Of a DNA stretch of 64,000 bases, positions 22,836 through 31,909 are shown piece after piece. The stretch is from positions 62,001-126,000 of the forward strand of contig NZ_FNLO01000007.1 in assembly GCF_900095735.1 (NCBI RefSeq). The letters run 5' to 3'. Below the pieces are notes generated by a model, which worked only from the letters and a program-made list of their open reading frames with translations, made no database searches and was not told the DNA's origin. Positions within the stretch are counted from its first letter, which is position 1; the number at the start of each line of letters is the position of its first letter. A program made the translations under genes and the position numbers. The stretch comes from Chitinasiproducens palmae. GTDB lineage: Bacteria > Pseudomonadota > Gammaproteobacteria > Burkholderiales > Burkholderiaceae.

Positions 22836-23975
22836 TCAGCGTGCGGCGGAGCCGCTTTGCGCAGTATCGACGCCGGCTGCGGCGCTGCGCTTGCGCTTGA
22901 CGGCGCGGGGCGCAGCGCGTCGCGCCGCGGCAGGCGTTGCCACCATGCTCTCCGCGTGTGCTGCCTGCGCCGCTTCCTCATTATGCACATCGTTGCGCGC
23001 GGTTTCGGCCTCGCTTGCGTCGCCCGAGAAATAGCGGGCGCGGAAGTAGTCGATGGTGCGTTGCAAGCCAGCGTCGAGTTCGGTGCTCGGCTGCCAATTC
23101 AGAGCCGCCTTCGCGGCACTGATGTCGGGGCAGCGCTGTACCGGATCGTCGGAGGGCAGCGGGCGGAATACCAGTTGCGATTGCGAACCGGTGAGGTCGA
23201 TGATGCGCTGTGCAATGCGGGCAATACTGATTTCCTGCGGATTGCCGAGGTTCACGGGCCCGGTAAATGATGCCTCGCTGTTCATCAGACGCACAAACGC
23301 TTCGATCATGTCATCGACGAAGCAGAAGGCTCGGGTCTGCGCGCCGGTGCCGTACAGCGTGATCGGTTCGCCGGCCAGGGCCTGCATGACGAAGTTCGAG
23401 ACGACACGGCCGTCCGCGCGGTGCATGCGCGGGCCATACGTATTGAAAATCCGCGCGATCTTGATTTCGACGCCGTGCTGGCGGTGATAATCCATGAACA
23501 GCGTCTCGGCGCAGCGCTTGCCCTCGTCGTAGCAGCTGCGGGTGCCGATCGGATTCACATGACCCCAGTAGCCCTCCTGCTGAGGATGCATGCGTGGGTC
23601 GCCATACACTTCGCTGGTGGAGGCCTGAAAAATGCAGGCCTTGACGCGCTTGGCCAGGCCAAGCATGTTGATCGCGCCATGCACGCTGGTCTTGGTGGTC
23701 TGTACCGGGTCGCGCTGATAGTGGATCGGCGAGGCCGGGCAGGCGAGATTGAAAATCTCGTCGACTTCCACGTACAGCGGGAAGGTCACGTCGTGGCGCA
23801 TCAACTCGAAGCGAGGGTGCTGCAACAATGCGGCGATGTTGTCCTTGGTGCCGGTGTAGAAGTTGTCCACGCACAGCACATCGTGCCCGTCGGCCAGCAA
23901 GCGTTCACACAGATGCGAGCCAAGGAAACCCGCGCCACCGGTGACCAGGATGCGCTTGCGATGCATGTCTTTCAT
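22836..23975 (-). CDS. UDP-glucuronate decarboxylase (UXS-type SDR)
   Basis: A 379-residue extended short-chain dehydrogenase making UDP-xylose from UDP-glucuronate. It has a Rossmann [11 protein letters not shown] motif (residues 13-23), [10 protein letters not shown], a catalytic Thr/Ser region with STSEVYGDP, and the YxxxK pair in [27 protein letters not shown] is characteristic of the UXS branch rather than the dTDP-glucose dehydratase branch. The last 60 residues (after ARYFSG) are an added disordered, Ala-rich tail with a basic KRKR patch. It is the last gene of the glycan operon, 73 bp after the GT4-like gene, and ends before the terminator at 22638-22670. Confidence 0.9.
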   Translation of the reverse strand: MKDMHRKRILVTGGAGFLGSHLCERLLADGHDVLCVDNFYTGTKDNIAALLQHPRFELMRHDVTFPLYVEVDEIFNLACPASPIHYQRDPVQTTKTSVHGAINMLGLAKRVKACIFQASTSEVYGDPRMHPQQEGYWGHVNPIGTRSCYDEGKRCAETLFMDYHRQHGVEIKIARIFNTYGPRMHRADGRVVSNFVMQALAGEPITLYGTGAQTRAFCFVDDMIEAFVRLMNSEASFTGPVNLGNPQEISIARIAQRIIDLTGSQSQLVFRPLPSDDPVQRCPDISAAKAALNWQPSTELDAGLQRTIDYFRARYFSGDASEAETARNDVHNEEAAQAAHAESMVATPAAARRAAPRAVKRKRSAAAGVDTAQSGSAAR

Positions 23976-24048
23976 GAAAGCTCCAGTGCGCTCGCCGAGC
24001 GCCTCTATGTGTGAGACCGTACGCGTTCGCGACGCGCACGGCCTGTGT

Positions 24049-25011
24049 TCAGTGCGTCACATGGCAGAGCAGGTCGTCCCAGTCGTTCGCGAACCGCTGG
24101 ATGCCGAAGCGTTCCACCGCGGTCTGCCGCGCGCCGTCGCCCAGCTTGCGGGCCTGGTCGGGGTTCTGCAGCAGCATTTGCATGACGTCGACCAACGCGT
24201 CGGGGTCAGCCGAGACATAGCCGTTGTAGCCGTTGTCGATCACGGTCGCGAGCTCCGTCGTGGCCAGCCCGATGATCGGCATGCCAATGGTCATCGCCTC
24301 GACGATCGCGAGCCCGAGGCTTGTGTACCGAATCGGGTTGAAGAAGAAGCGGTAGCGTGAACAGAAGGCCGCGACATCCGGGTTCGCCACTTCGCCGATG
24401 CCCCCGGCGGACTCCGCGTCCATGCCGATCAGGTCGAGCGGGACGCGGGCGCGGGCGTGTTCGAACACGTCAGCACCCAGGCGCCGGCCGCGCTGGCGCA
24501 GGTGATTGATCACGGTGATGCCGCGTTCCAACTGACCGTCGTATTGCACGCCTTCCGGCACGAGCACGCCGTGCTCGATGACCCGCGTCGGCGTCACGCC
24601 CGAATCCCACATCAGCCGATTGAAATGCGTCACGTGCACCAGCAGCCCGTTCGGGTCCTGCATCCAGTGCTTCGTGTCGGTCGGGTGTTCCTGCGGCGGA
24701 TCGTGCTCGATGTAAACCTGCGGCAGCTGCAGCTGCGCCTCGCTTAGGATGGCCAGCCGGTCCTGCTCGTAATTGCTGCGATGCTGATAGAGCACCACGT
24801 CGAAATCGCCATTGCGTACTTCGTCGTAGCTCACTTCATGGACGTTGTCGCCCCACGGCAGCGCGCCGACGCGTCCGGCATAGCCGGGCGGATTGCCGGG
24901 TTTCGTGACGATGTAGAAATCGTGCGGTGCCTGCGTCAGGTAGTACAGGTAGTTGCCGTGGACGTGCCACGTCAGCACCTTCAGGCGGGCGCCTCGCGAC
25001 TTATGCAGCAT
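24049..25011 (-). CDS. Glycosyltransferase, GT4/GT-B type
   Basis: A 320-residue GT-B transferase. The C-terminal donor-binding region ([19 protein letters not shown], then [15 protein letters not shown]) resembles the E-containing donor site of GT4 enzymes, and the N-terminal half begins [16 protein letters not shown]. Somewhat shorter than typical GT4 proteins. The donor sugar cannot be read from sequence; UDP-xylose from the next gene is a plausible candidate. The ATG at 25011 lies inside the end of the upstream GT9 gene (11-bp overlap) and follows CGGGAG by 8 nt. Confidence 0.82.
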   Translation of the reverse strand: MLHKSRGARLKVLTWHVHGNYLYYLTQAPHDFYIVTKPGNPPGYAGRVGALPWGDNVHEVSYDEVRNGDFDVVLYQHRSNYEQDRLAILSEAQLQLPQVYIEHDPPQEHPTDTKHWMQDPNGLLVHVTHFNRLMWDSGVTPTRVIEHGVLVPEGVQYDGQLERGITVINHLRQRGRRLGADVFEHARARVPLDLIGMDAESAGGIGEVANPDVAAFCSRYRFFFNPIRYTSLGLAIVEAMTIGMPIIGLATTELATVIDNGYNGYVSADPDALVDVMQMLLQNPDQARKLGDGARQTAVERFGIQRFANDWDDLLCHVTH

Positions 25012-26137
25012 GACTCAGACTCCCGAAAGGCGACCGCTCGGCCGCCGACTTGTCATTGGAAAAGGAGGGCGCAGCGCGGGCGGTCGACGCTTGCCGCAAA
25101 GACGCGAGCTTGGCGCGCGCGGCCGCGATCACCGCTTCGCTGCTGATATTGCGCGCGCAGGGATGGCCGATCGGGCAGATCGCATGCGCGCAGGGACGGC
25201 AGGGTGGATGGTCGGCCAGCACTTGATGGAGCGTGGTGTCCAGTGGCGCCCAGCGACGCGTATCGCTGCCTGAGGCGATCACCACCGACGGCGTACGCAC
25301 GCCGGCGGCCACATGCGAGAGGCCAGTATCGTTGCTGACCAGCAGGCGCGCTCGCGAGAGCAGTGCGCCCAGCGCGCCGAGCGACGTTTGGCCTGCCACG
25401 TGGCGCGCTGGCGCAGCCATCGCACCCAGCACGCTGCCGGTAAGCTCGGCTTCGCCGGCCGAGCCCGTGATGGCAATCTGCCAACCATCCGCGGCGAGCG
25501 CATCGGCAACCTCGGCGAAGCGCTCGCTGGGCCAGCGTCGCGAGGGCAGTTGGGCACCCGGATGGACACAGACCAGCCGGTCGAAATCGATGCCGTGCGA
25601 GGCGGCCAGTGCTTCGGCCGCGTCGAGGTCGGCGTCGTATAGCGGAAAATGCAGGCGTTCGTCGTCCACGGGAACGCCGAGCGCGCGCATCAGCGCGTCG
25701 TAGCGCGCCGACTCGATCAACGTGTCCGGCCAGGCGATGAATACGCCTTGGCGCGGCCGCTCGTCGGGTTGGACAAAGCCGGCGTTATGCGTTGCGCCCA
25801 TCCGTTCGACGATGTCGTTGGCGATGCCGCCACTACCGTGCAGTTGAATGGCAAGATCGAAGCGCCGGGCCCGGGCTTCCGCCCAGAACGCGGGTAGCCC
25901 GGCATCGGTTTCGGGCTGCTCGGGAAAACCGATGGCGCCAGGGAACACCATCAGTTCATCGATCATCCCCGGGTAGCGATCGAGAAACGCCTGTGCCCAT
26001 GGCAAACCGACCAACGTGATGTGTGCATCGGGATAGGCCGCGCGCAAGGCGCGCAGCGCCGGCACCGCGCAGAGCATGTCGCCCAGCACCAGCGCGCGGA
26101 AAATCGCGATGCGGCGAGCAGGCAGTTTGGTCGTCAT
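25001..26137 (-). CDS. Glycosyltransferase family 9 (heptosyltransferase-like)
   Basis: A 378-residue ADP-heptose:LPS heptosyltransferase-like enzyme. N-terminal LVLGDMLCAVPALRALRAAYP and C-terminal HPGAQLPSRRWPSERFAEV plus SNDTGLSHVAAGVRTP are the GT9 signatures. A four-cysteine segment, CRPCAHAICPIGHPC, follows the donor domain and may bind metal. The first good start is ATG 26137, overlapping the upstream GT2 stop (ATGA); a longer open frame to 26803 is antisense shadow. The tail after residue 350 is disordered. It probably transfers a heptose or related sugar in the glycan made by this operon. Confidence 0.88.
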   Translation of the reverse strand: MTTKLPARRIAIFRALVLGDMLCAVPALRALRAAYPDAHITLVGLPWAQAFLDRYPGMIDELMVFPGAIGFPEQPETDAGLPAFWAEARARRFDLAIQLHGSGGIANDIVERMGATHNAGFVQPDERPRQGVFIAWPDTLIESARYDALMRALGVPVDDERLHFPLYDADLDAAEALAASHGIDFDRLVCVHPGAQLPSRRWPSERFAEVADALAADGWQIAITGSAGEAELTGSVLGAMAAPARHVAGQTSLGALGALLSRARLLVSNDTGLSHVAAGVRTPSVVIASGSDTRRWAPLDTTLHQVLADHPPCRPCAHAICPIGHPCARNISSEAVIAAARAKLASLRQASTARAAPSFSNDKSAAERSPFGSLSHAA

Positions 26138-27393
26138 AGGAACAGGACCTTGAAGCGCCAGGCGCCGACCAGTCGCCAATAGATGGACAACGGGGGGATC
26201 AGCGCGGACGTCCAGGCCATTTCCGCGATGTGCGACGGTGTGAGAGCGGCCCCGCGCAGGCGGCGCAGCGTGAAGCGCGCGGTCATCGCGAGCCAGATCA
26301 GCGCCGCCCCGGCCGCCACCGGGAGCTCGCCCAGCAGGGCGGCGCCGGCGGCCACCAGTGCGCAGGCAACGATGAAATAGTAGTCCCATGGTGCATGGCG
26401 ACGAATCGATTCGCGGAAGCGCCCGCGATGCAGCTTGTAGAGCAGCGCATCGTATTGGCTCTTCTTCTGCTGCGAGATCGACACGCCCCAGCGCGCCGGC
26501 CGTACCGGATGCAGGACCAACGCATGCTCGGCGCGCACGATTTCGCCACCCGCCTCGAGGATGCGGAATTGCAGATCCGAGTCCTCCCGCCATGCCGACG
26601 TGAAGCGTTCGTCGAAGCCGCCGAGGCGCTCGAGCATCTGCCGCGTGACGAAGCAGTTTGCGGTGACGAACTCCGCCGATTCCAGGCCCTGCGTGTCGCG
26701 CTCGAAGTCGGTGGGCCGGCTGGGATCGTCGAGCGGTACGCTCACTCGCCCGGTGGCGGCCGCCGCGCCGCGCGCCAGTGCACGCCGCCCCTCGGTCAGC
26801 CATTGCCGTGATGGCAAGGTGTCATCGTCGGTGAAGGCGACAATGTCGCCGGTGCCGGCGCGCCATCCGGCGTTCCGGCCGCCGGCGGGACCCTGCGTCG
26901 CGGTTACCGGGACGTAGCGGATGCGCGGACCACAGTGCGCCCGCTCGGCGGCGCGTGCTTCGACGGTCGCACGGGTCGCGTCGTCCGGGCCGTCGTCGCA
27001 TACTACGATCTCATAGCAGTCCGGGTCGCAATCCTGGTCGAGCAACGCGCCGAGGCAACGATCAAGCAGCAGCGGTCGGCGATAGGTCGGCACCACGACC
27101 GTGATCAGCGTGCGCTGCTCGGCGGCCGGCGGGGCAAGGACCGAGGCGCCGCCGGTCGCATCGAGCGCCGCGGTGACCGCGGGCGGCGCCTGCATCGGCG
27201 CGACGGGAAGCGCGCCAGCGCCTGGGTCCGGGTGCAGGGCGGGTTCGCGGCGGGCATCCTCGCGACGCAGCGCCGGCGTGTCGGCGCTGCGTCCAGCAGG
27301 CAGGCGCGCGACGCCGTCGAGGGCGGCGCCGAAGCCGGCGTCCAGGCCGGCGTCCAGGCCGACGCGCGGCATCATAGCGTGACCGAATCTCAT
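26134..27393 (-). CDS. Glycosyltransferase family 2 with C-terminal membrane helices
   Basis: A 419-residue protein. After a poorly structured, Ala/Pro-rich first 90 residues comes a GT-A domain: TVVVPTYRRPLLLDRCL, CDDGPDDAT, the DXD-type AFTDDDTLPS, and a late ED acceptor motif (WREDSDLQF). Two hydrophobic segments near residues 335-375 anchor it in the inner membrane. It should transfer a nucleotide-activated sugar to a membrane-linked acceptor. The start at 27393 has AGGAG at ideal distance, 22 bp after the carbamoyltransferase stop; the longer frame to 27462 overlaps that gene and is rejected. Confidence 0.85.
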   Translation of the reverse strand: MRFGHAMMPRVGLDAGLDAGFGAALDGVARLPAGRSADTPALRREDARREPALHPDPGAGALPVAPMQAPPAVTAALDATGGASVLAPPAAEQRTLITVVVPTYRRPLLLDRCLGALLDQDCDPDCYEIVVCDDGPDDATRATVEARAAERAHCGPRIRYVPVTATQGPAGGRNAGWRAGTGDIVAFTDDDTLPSRQWLTEGRRALARGAAAATGRVSVPLDDPSRPTDFERDTQGLESAEFVTANCFVTRQMLERLGGFDERFTSAWREDSDLQFRILEAGGEIVRAEHALVLHPVRPARWGVSISQQKKSQYDALLYKLHRGRFRESIRRHAPWDYYFIVACALVAAGAALLGELPVAAGAALIWLAMTARFTLRRLRGAALTPSHIAEMAWTSALIPPLSIYWRLVGAWRFKVLFL

Positions 27394-27415
27394 GTCTGCT
27401 CCTGTCGCGAGTCGC

Positions 27416-29170
27416 TCAGCGCGCGGTGGCGGCTGCCTGCTTTTCGAGCAGGAAGTTGCCAATCACCAACGCATCCAGTGGCGAGGTCCAGAACGACTCG
27501 ATCGCGTCGCGCGGGCTGCATACCATCGGCTCGCCCCGCGTGTTGAACGAAGTGTTGACCAGCACCGGTACGCCAGTGCGCTGCCGGAATGCATCGAGCA
27601 GCGCGTAATAGCGCGGATGTTGCGCGGCATTGACGGTCTGCACGCGAGCGGTGCCGTCGACGTGGCGCACGGCCGGAATGCGTTGCGCGGCCTCGTCTTT
27701 CACGTCGTAGACGAACAGCATGAACGGCGCCACGCCGCAGTCCTTGAACCACTCGCCGGCGTGCTGCTCCATCACCACCGGCGCGACCGGACGAAAGTCC
27801 TCGCGGTCCTTGATGTTGTTGAGCTTGGCCTGCATGTCGGGATCGACCGGCGAGGCCAGAATCGAGCGTGCACCGAGCGCCCGCGGTCCGAACTCCATAC
27901 GACCCTGGAACCAGCCGATCACGTTGCCGGCGGCGAGTAGATTGGCCGCGGTCGACACGATATCGTCGACTTTGCGGTACGACAGCTTCGACCACTTGAG
28001 AAACGCTTCAATTTCGTCGTCGCTGTATTCCGGGCCGAGGTAGGCGTGATCCATCTGCCACTTGCGCTGATTGTCGCCACGTTGCTTGTAGTCGGTCCAC
28101 AGCGCGGCGCCCAGTGCGGTGCCCGCGTCACCGGCGGCAGGTTGGACCCAGACGTTCTTGAACGGGCTGCGGTCGCGCACGCGTGCGTTGAGCACACAGT
28201 TCAATGCCACGCCGCCCGCCATCACCAGCGTCTCCTGCCCCGTCTGCTCATGCAGCCAGCGGCACATGTCCAGCACCGTTTCCTCGAGCACGCGCTGCAG
28301 CGAGTGGGCGATGTCGTAATGGCGCTGTTCGATCTCGCTGCCGCGTACACGCTTCGGGCCGAGCAGTTCGCTCCAGTCGACTTTCGCGACCGTGTAAACG
28401 CCATCGCCGCGATAGCGCAGCACTTCGCGGAACAGATCAAGATGGGTGGGCTTGCCGTAGGACGCCAGCGCCATCACCTTGTATTCGTCGGAGGAGCGCA
28501 GGAAGCCGAGATGCTCGGTGACTTCCTCGTACAGCAGGCCGAGCGAGTCCGGCAGGTCGATCTGCTTGATCCGGCGATAGTCGCCGTTCTCGAAAATGCC
28601 GTAGGAGGTGGTGGCGCGCTCACCGCGCCCGTCCATCGTCAGCACCGCCGACTGCTCATAGGGCGCGGCCAGGAAGGCGCTGGCCTCATGCGCCAGGTGG
28701 TGATCGACGTAGTGCCACTGGAACTTGAAATCGCCGGAGGCCGGTCGGCGGAAGCGCTTTTCGAGGTGATGCGGTGCACCGTCGACGAGTTGCGCCGGGG
28801 CGTTCACGATGAAGCTCAGGAACAGCGGGTCCCACGGCGAGCCGTTGGGATTGTCGGGCGACGACTCGAATGCCTGCTTCGACGGTTCGAGCGGCAGGGT
28901 GATCGTGTCGTTGCCGCGCGCTTCCTTCAGCAGCAGCGCGGGATCGTACGAATACGCGACGTGGTCGACGTCGGCCAGCGCGATGCCGGCGGTCTTCAGG
29001 CAGAAGTCGATCGCATCGAACGGCAGCAGCCAAGTAGAGAAGGGCAGGGCGCGCTTGGCGTGCTTGATATGCGTGAAGCGTTCATCTTCGGCGGCCGCGA
29101 TGACGACGCCGTCCTTGATCAGGACGGCCGCGCTGTCGTGATAAACCGCATTGATTCCGAGCGTGTACAT
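27416..29170 (-). CDS. NodU/CmcH/TobZ-family O-carbamoyltransferase
   Basis: A 584-residue enzyme with the two-domain carbamoyltransferase architecture. The N-terminal Kae1-like domain starts LGINAVYHDSAAVLIKDG and contains the metal motif VDHHLAHEASAF (near residue 157). The YrdC-like C-terminal domain has GWFQGRMEFGPRALGARSI and NIKDREDFRPVAPVV. Family members transfer carbamoyl from carbamoyl phosphate, via carbamoyl-AMP, to a sugar hydroxyl; WapO of Pseudomonas aeruginosa, which carbamoylates LPS-core heptose, is in this family. Next to two GT9 enzymes and a GmhB-like phosphatase, the likely substrate is a heptose residue (inference). It starts 2 bp after the upstream GT9 gene. Confidence 0.92.
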   Translation of the reverse strand: MYTLGINAVYHDSAAVLIKDGVVIAAAEDERFTHIKHAKRALPFSTWLLPFDAIDFCLKTAGIALADVDHVAYSYDPALLLKEARGNDTITLPLEPSKQAFESSPDNPNGSPWDPLFLSFIVNAPAQLVDGAPHHLEKRFRRPASGDFKFQWHYVDHHLAHEASAFLAAPYEQSAVLTMDGRGERATTSYGIFENGDYRRIKQIDLPDSLGLLYEEVTEHLGFLRSSDEYKVMALASYGKPTHLDLFREVLRYRGDGVYTVAKVDWSELLGPKRVRGSEIEQRHYDIAHSLQRVLEETVLDMCRWLHEQTGQETLVMAGGVALNCVLNARVRDRSPFKNVWVQPAAGDAGTALGAALWTDYKQRGDNQRKWQMDHAYLGPEYSDDEIEAFLKWSKLSYRKVDDIVSTAANLLAAGNVIGWFQGRMEFGPRALGARSILASPVDPDMQAKLNNIKDREDFRPVAPVVMEQHAGEWFKDCGVAPFMLFVYDVKDEAAQRIPAVRHVDGTARVQTVNAAQHPRYYALLDAFRQRTGVPVLVNTSFNTRGEPMVCSPRDAIESFWTSPLDALVIGNFLLEKQAAATAR

Positions 29171-29172
29171 GG

Positions 29173-31023
29173 CTAGTCGGTCGAAGTGAGAGTGGGCGGG
29201 GAAGCAGGGGGCGCGATGGCTGCGGCGACGCGCGGCTCTGCGTCTGCTTCTGAGCGGCTTTGAATCGTTGCCTGACGGGCAGTCGGGGGCAGGTCGTCCG
29301 CATCGAGCAAGGGGAAGACGAGTGCTGCCGGATCGTCGACAGCCGCCACGTCGCTGTCGCCGATCAGTTCGCCAATGCGGCCAGCGCGCGCTCCGCTCAG
29401 GGCGGGAAAATCGTCACCGCCGGTCGCGGCGTCGATCATGATGGGTGCAGCATCACCGGCCGCGGCGTCGCTCGGGAAGGCGTCGGCGGGATGGAACTCG
29501 GTATCGTGCCCGTTTGCTGCGCTGCTCGACCAGTTCAGTGGTACCGGATGGGCCGAATATTCCGATAGCGCAGACTGCGCCGACTGTGCCGATCGTACGC
29601 TTGGGCGGATGCCGCTGGTCTCGTGCAGCAGATCCAGCGCCGCGGCGATCACCTCGGTGGTGGTGACGCCCTCAAGGCACAGATGATGCCGCTCGGGGCA
29701 GACGCTCTTGTAGCACCAGCGGCAAGGCACGTCGTTCGACAGCAGGCGATGCGCGGTACGCCACGGGCCGTGCTGCGGATTGGTCAGCGCATACAACACG
29801 ACGACCGGCGTCGCGCGTGCCGAGGCGAGATGGAGCGGGCCGCTATTGTTGGTCACGAGTAGCGTTGCGCCATCGATCAATGTCGCGAGTGCGCCCAGCG
29901 ACAGCGCGCCCGACAGGTCGACGATCGTCGCCGCATCGGCGCCGTCGTCGGCCGTGGCGTCGCCGGCAGCCTGGTTGCGGGCGTCGAGCTCGCGCCGCGC
30001 CGCTGCCGCAATGCTGCCGCAGAGTGCCGTCTCATCGGGGCCGCCGGTAATGTAGCAGCGCAGACCGGTGGCGCTGGCCAGTGCGACGATGGTCTCCGTG
30101 AATCGAATGGGCGACCAGCGCCGTGATGCCGCCGTGGCGCCAGGATGGAAAACGAGATAGTCCTCGGTCGCCGCGACGCCGCGTTGGCTCAGCGCATCAT
30201 GCAGCGCAGCGCGACTGTCGGGATCGAGCGCGAATACCAGTGCGCGCGGATCGCCATGGTCCGCGTCGTCGCCATCGTCTTCCGCTGCATGCCCGGCGGT
30301 GCCCAACAGGCTTGCATCGTCGTCACCGTCGACGCCCGCTGCGAGGTCCGTTTTTGTATCGGCGCCGCGCGCGAAGCCAGTGCCAACTGCCGTTCCGGCG
30401 CGGCTGCCGTCCGCTGACGAGATCGTGGCCCCGATGGCGGCCACCAGGTCCAGTTGACGCTGCGCTTCGTGACGCAGTGTCAGGTCCGGCTCGGTTTCCG
30501 GCACCCAGTCGCTCAGCAGGCCGTAAGGATTTTCACGACAGTAGGCAAGCCGACGCGGGATGCCGGCCAGGTGGCACACCATCGCCGCCGGCAACGGATT
30601 CTGGCTGTAGACGGTGAAGAGCACCGCCGCATCGAAGTCGCCTTCGGCCAGGCGCCGCACCAGCGCCATCGTGTCCTCCGCGCGTGCCATGCCGTCGTTG
30701 CGCGCCCACGGCGGATCGAACTCGATGACCTCGTCGATATATGGGATGAAGCGTGCCACCGCAGCGCCGGAGCGCGACGCCAGCAAGGTAAGCCGTCGTT
30801 CCGGAAAACGGCGCTTCAGTGCCCGGAGTGCTGGCGTCGTCATCAGCACGTCGCCCATGTTGTCGGGCCGGAAGCAAAGGATGCGCTGCACCGATGCGTC
30901 CCATTGCGTGACGACCGGCGCTTGCGGCCGTGCGTGCGCGCGGCGGGGGGCGGGCAGCGGCACGAGCCCCTCCGACGAGGACGCAATGGTCGATGCACGA
31001 TCGGTGTCACGCACGGCAGTCAT
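29173..31023 (-). CDS. Large glycosyltransferase family 9 protein with disordered insertions
   Basis: A 616-residue GT9 protein, nearly twice the normal length. The core begins ILCFRPDNMGDVLMTTPALR and continues to HPGATAASRRWSPIRF, SNNSGPLHLASARATPVV-type motif (TNNSGPLHLA) and a four-cysteine segment CRWCYKSVCPERHHLC like that of the other GT9 here. Low-complexity sequence interrupts it at about residues 198-258 (Asp/Gly/Ala) and extends it after about 470 (Asp/Ala/Ser). The start at 31023 overlaps the HAD gene stop (ATGA); the longer frame to 31293 lies antisense to nothing useful and has no ribosome-binding site. Confidence 0.85.
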   Translation of the reverse strand: MTAVRDTDRASTIASSSEGLVPLPAPRRAHARPQAPVVTQWDASVQRILCFRPDNMGDVLMTTPALRALKRRFPERRLTLLASRSGAAVARFIPYIDEVIEFDPPWARNDGMARAEDTMALVRRLAEGDFDAAVLFTVYSQNPLPAAMVCHLAGIPRRLAYCRENPYGLLSDWVPETEPDLTLRHEAQRQLDLVAAIGATISSADGSRAGTAVGTGFARGADTKTDLAAGVDGDDDASLLGTAGHAAEDDGDDADHGDPRALVFALDPDSRAALHDALSQRGVAATEDYLVFHPGATAASRRWSPIRFTETIVALASATGLRCYITGGPDETALCGSIAAAARRELDARNQAAGDATADDGADAATIVDLSGALSLGALATLIDGATLLVTNNSGPLHLASARATPVVVLYALTNPQHGPWRTAHRLLSNDVPCRWCYKSVCPERHHLCLEGVTTTEVIAAALDLLHETSGIRPSVRSAQSAQSALSEYSAHPVPLNWSSSAANGHDTEFHPADAFPSDAAAGDAAPIMIDAATGGDDFPALSGARAGRIGELIGDSDVAAVDDPAALVFPLLDADDLPPTARQATIQSRSEADAEPRVAAAIAPPASPPTLTSTD

Positions 31024-31904
31024 GCTGCCACCCCGAACGTCCGGTCCTGTCCGTTCGCCTCGAACGTTGCTGCCGCGTGGCGCGTCAGGCTCGGGCCCGG
31101 GCGGCCGGCAGGCGCGGCGAGCCGCGACGATTGCATGCGCGTCGGCGGCACACGCAGTGGCCGCACCGTCCGCATCGAGCGGAGATTGAGTGACGAGCTG
31201 GATTCGACACGACGAGCCTGCGCTTTCGACACGGCGGCGCGTCGTTCGCGCCGAGCATGTCGGGCAATCCGCAGTGCGGCGACGATCGCGCACGCTGCGC
31301 CGTGCAAGTCGGCGACGCGCGCATCGGGCTGGCGCCCCGGCCCGTCACGCCACACCGTTTCGTTGCCATTGTCGATCAATACTGCTCGGCATCCGGCCCG
31401 ATGCGCAGCCTCGATGTCATCGAGAATGTCGCCGACGAACCAACTCTCGGAAAGGTCGATGCGGTGACGGCGCGCGGCTGCCCACAACATGCCCGGTCGC
31501 GGCTTGCGACAGCCACATGCGGGCGTGCCGTCGGCTTGGGGTGCATGGGGACAGTAGTAGCAGTCGGTGAGACTTGCGCCAAGCGCGCTGCACAGCACCT
31601 GCAAACGGTCGCTGACCGCGGGCAGGGCGTCGGCGCCGAAGCGCCCGGAGCCGATGCCCGACTGGTTGCTGATCACGACCAGCGGCAGGCGCAGACGCGC
31701 GAGCATCGGCAACCCTTCCGGCGCGCCGGGCGCGAGTCGGATCAAGGCGGGATCGACGTTGTACGGCACGTCGACGACCAACGTGCCATCCTTGTCGAAA
31801 AACACCGCCGGGCGCGGGCGCGCGACACCGCTGCGTCCGGCGGCACGATGCAGCCGACGGCTTGAGTCCAACGAGGACGGCCTGCGTTGGGACACCATGG
31901 TCAT
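31020..31904 (-). CDS. HAD phosphatase, GmhB-like (heptose bisphosphate phosphatase)
   Basis: A 294-residue HAD-IIIA phosphatase. Motif I FFDKDGTL (near residue 36), motif II in VVISNQSG, the zinc loop CPHAPQADGTPACGCRKPRP, and the motif III/IV region WFVGDILDDIEAA match D-glycero-D-manno-heptose 1,7-bisphosphate 7-phosphatase. That reaction lies on the path to ADP- or GDP-heptose, fitting the GT9 neighbours. GmhA and HldE/HddA partners are not in the window, so precursors must come from elsewhere. The last 80 residues are an extra basic, Ser/Arg-rich tail not found in GmhB. The ATG at 31904 is 5 bp after the GT4 stop. Confidence 0.85.
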   Translation of the reverse strand: MTMVSQRRPSSLDSSRRLHRAAGRSGVARPRPAVFFDKDGTLVVDVPYNVDPALIRLAPGAPEGLPMLARLRLPLVVISNQSGIGSGRFGADALPAVSDRLQVLCSALGASLTDCYYCPHAPQADGTPACGCRKPRPGMLWAAARRHRIDLSESWFVGDILDDIEAAHRAGCRAVLIDNGNETVWRDGPGRQPDARVADLHGAACAIVAALRIARHARRERRAAVSKAQARRVESSSSLNLRSMRTVRPLRVPPTRMQSSRLAAPAGRPGPSLTRHAAATFEANGQDRTFGVAA

Positions 31905-31909
31905 CGCCG

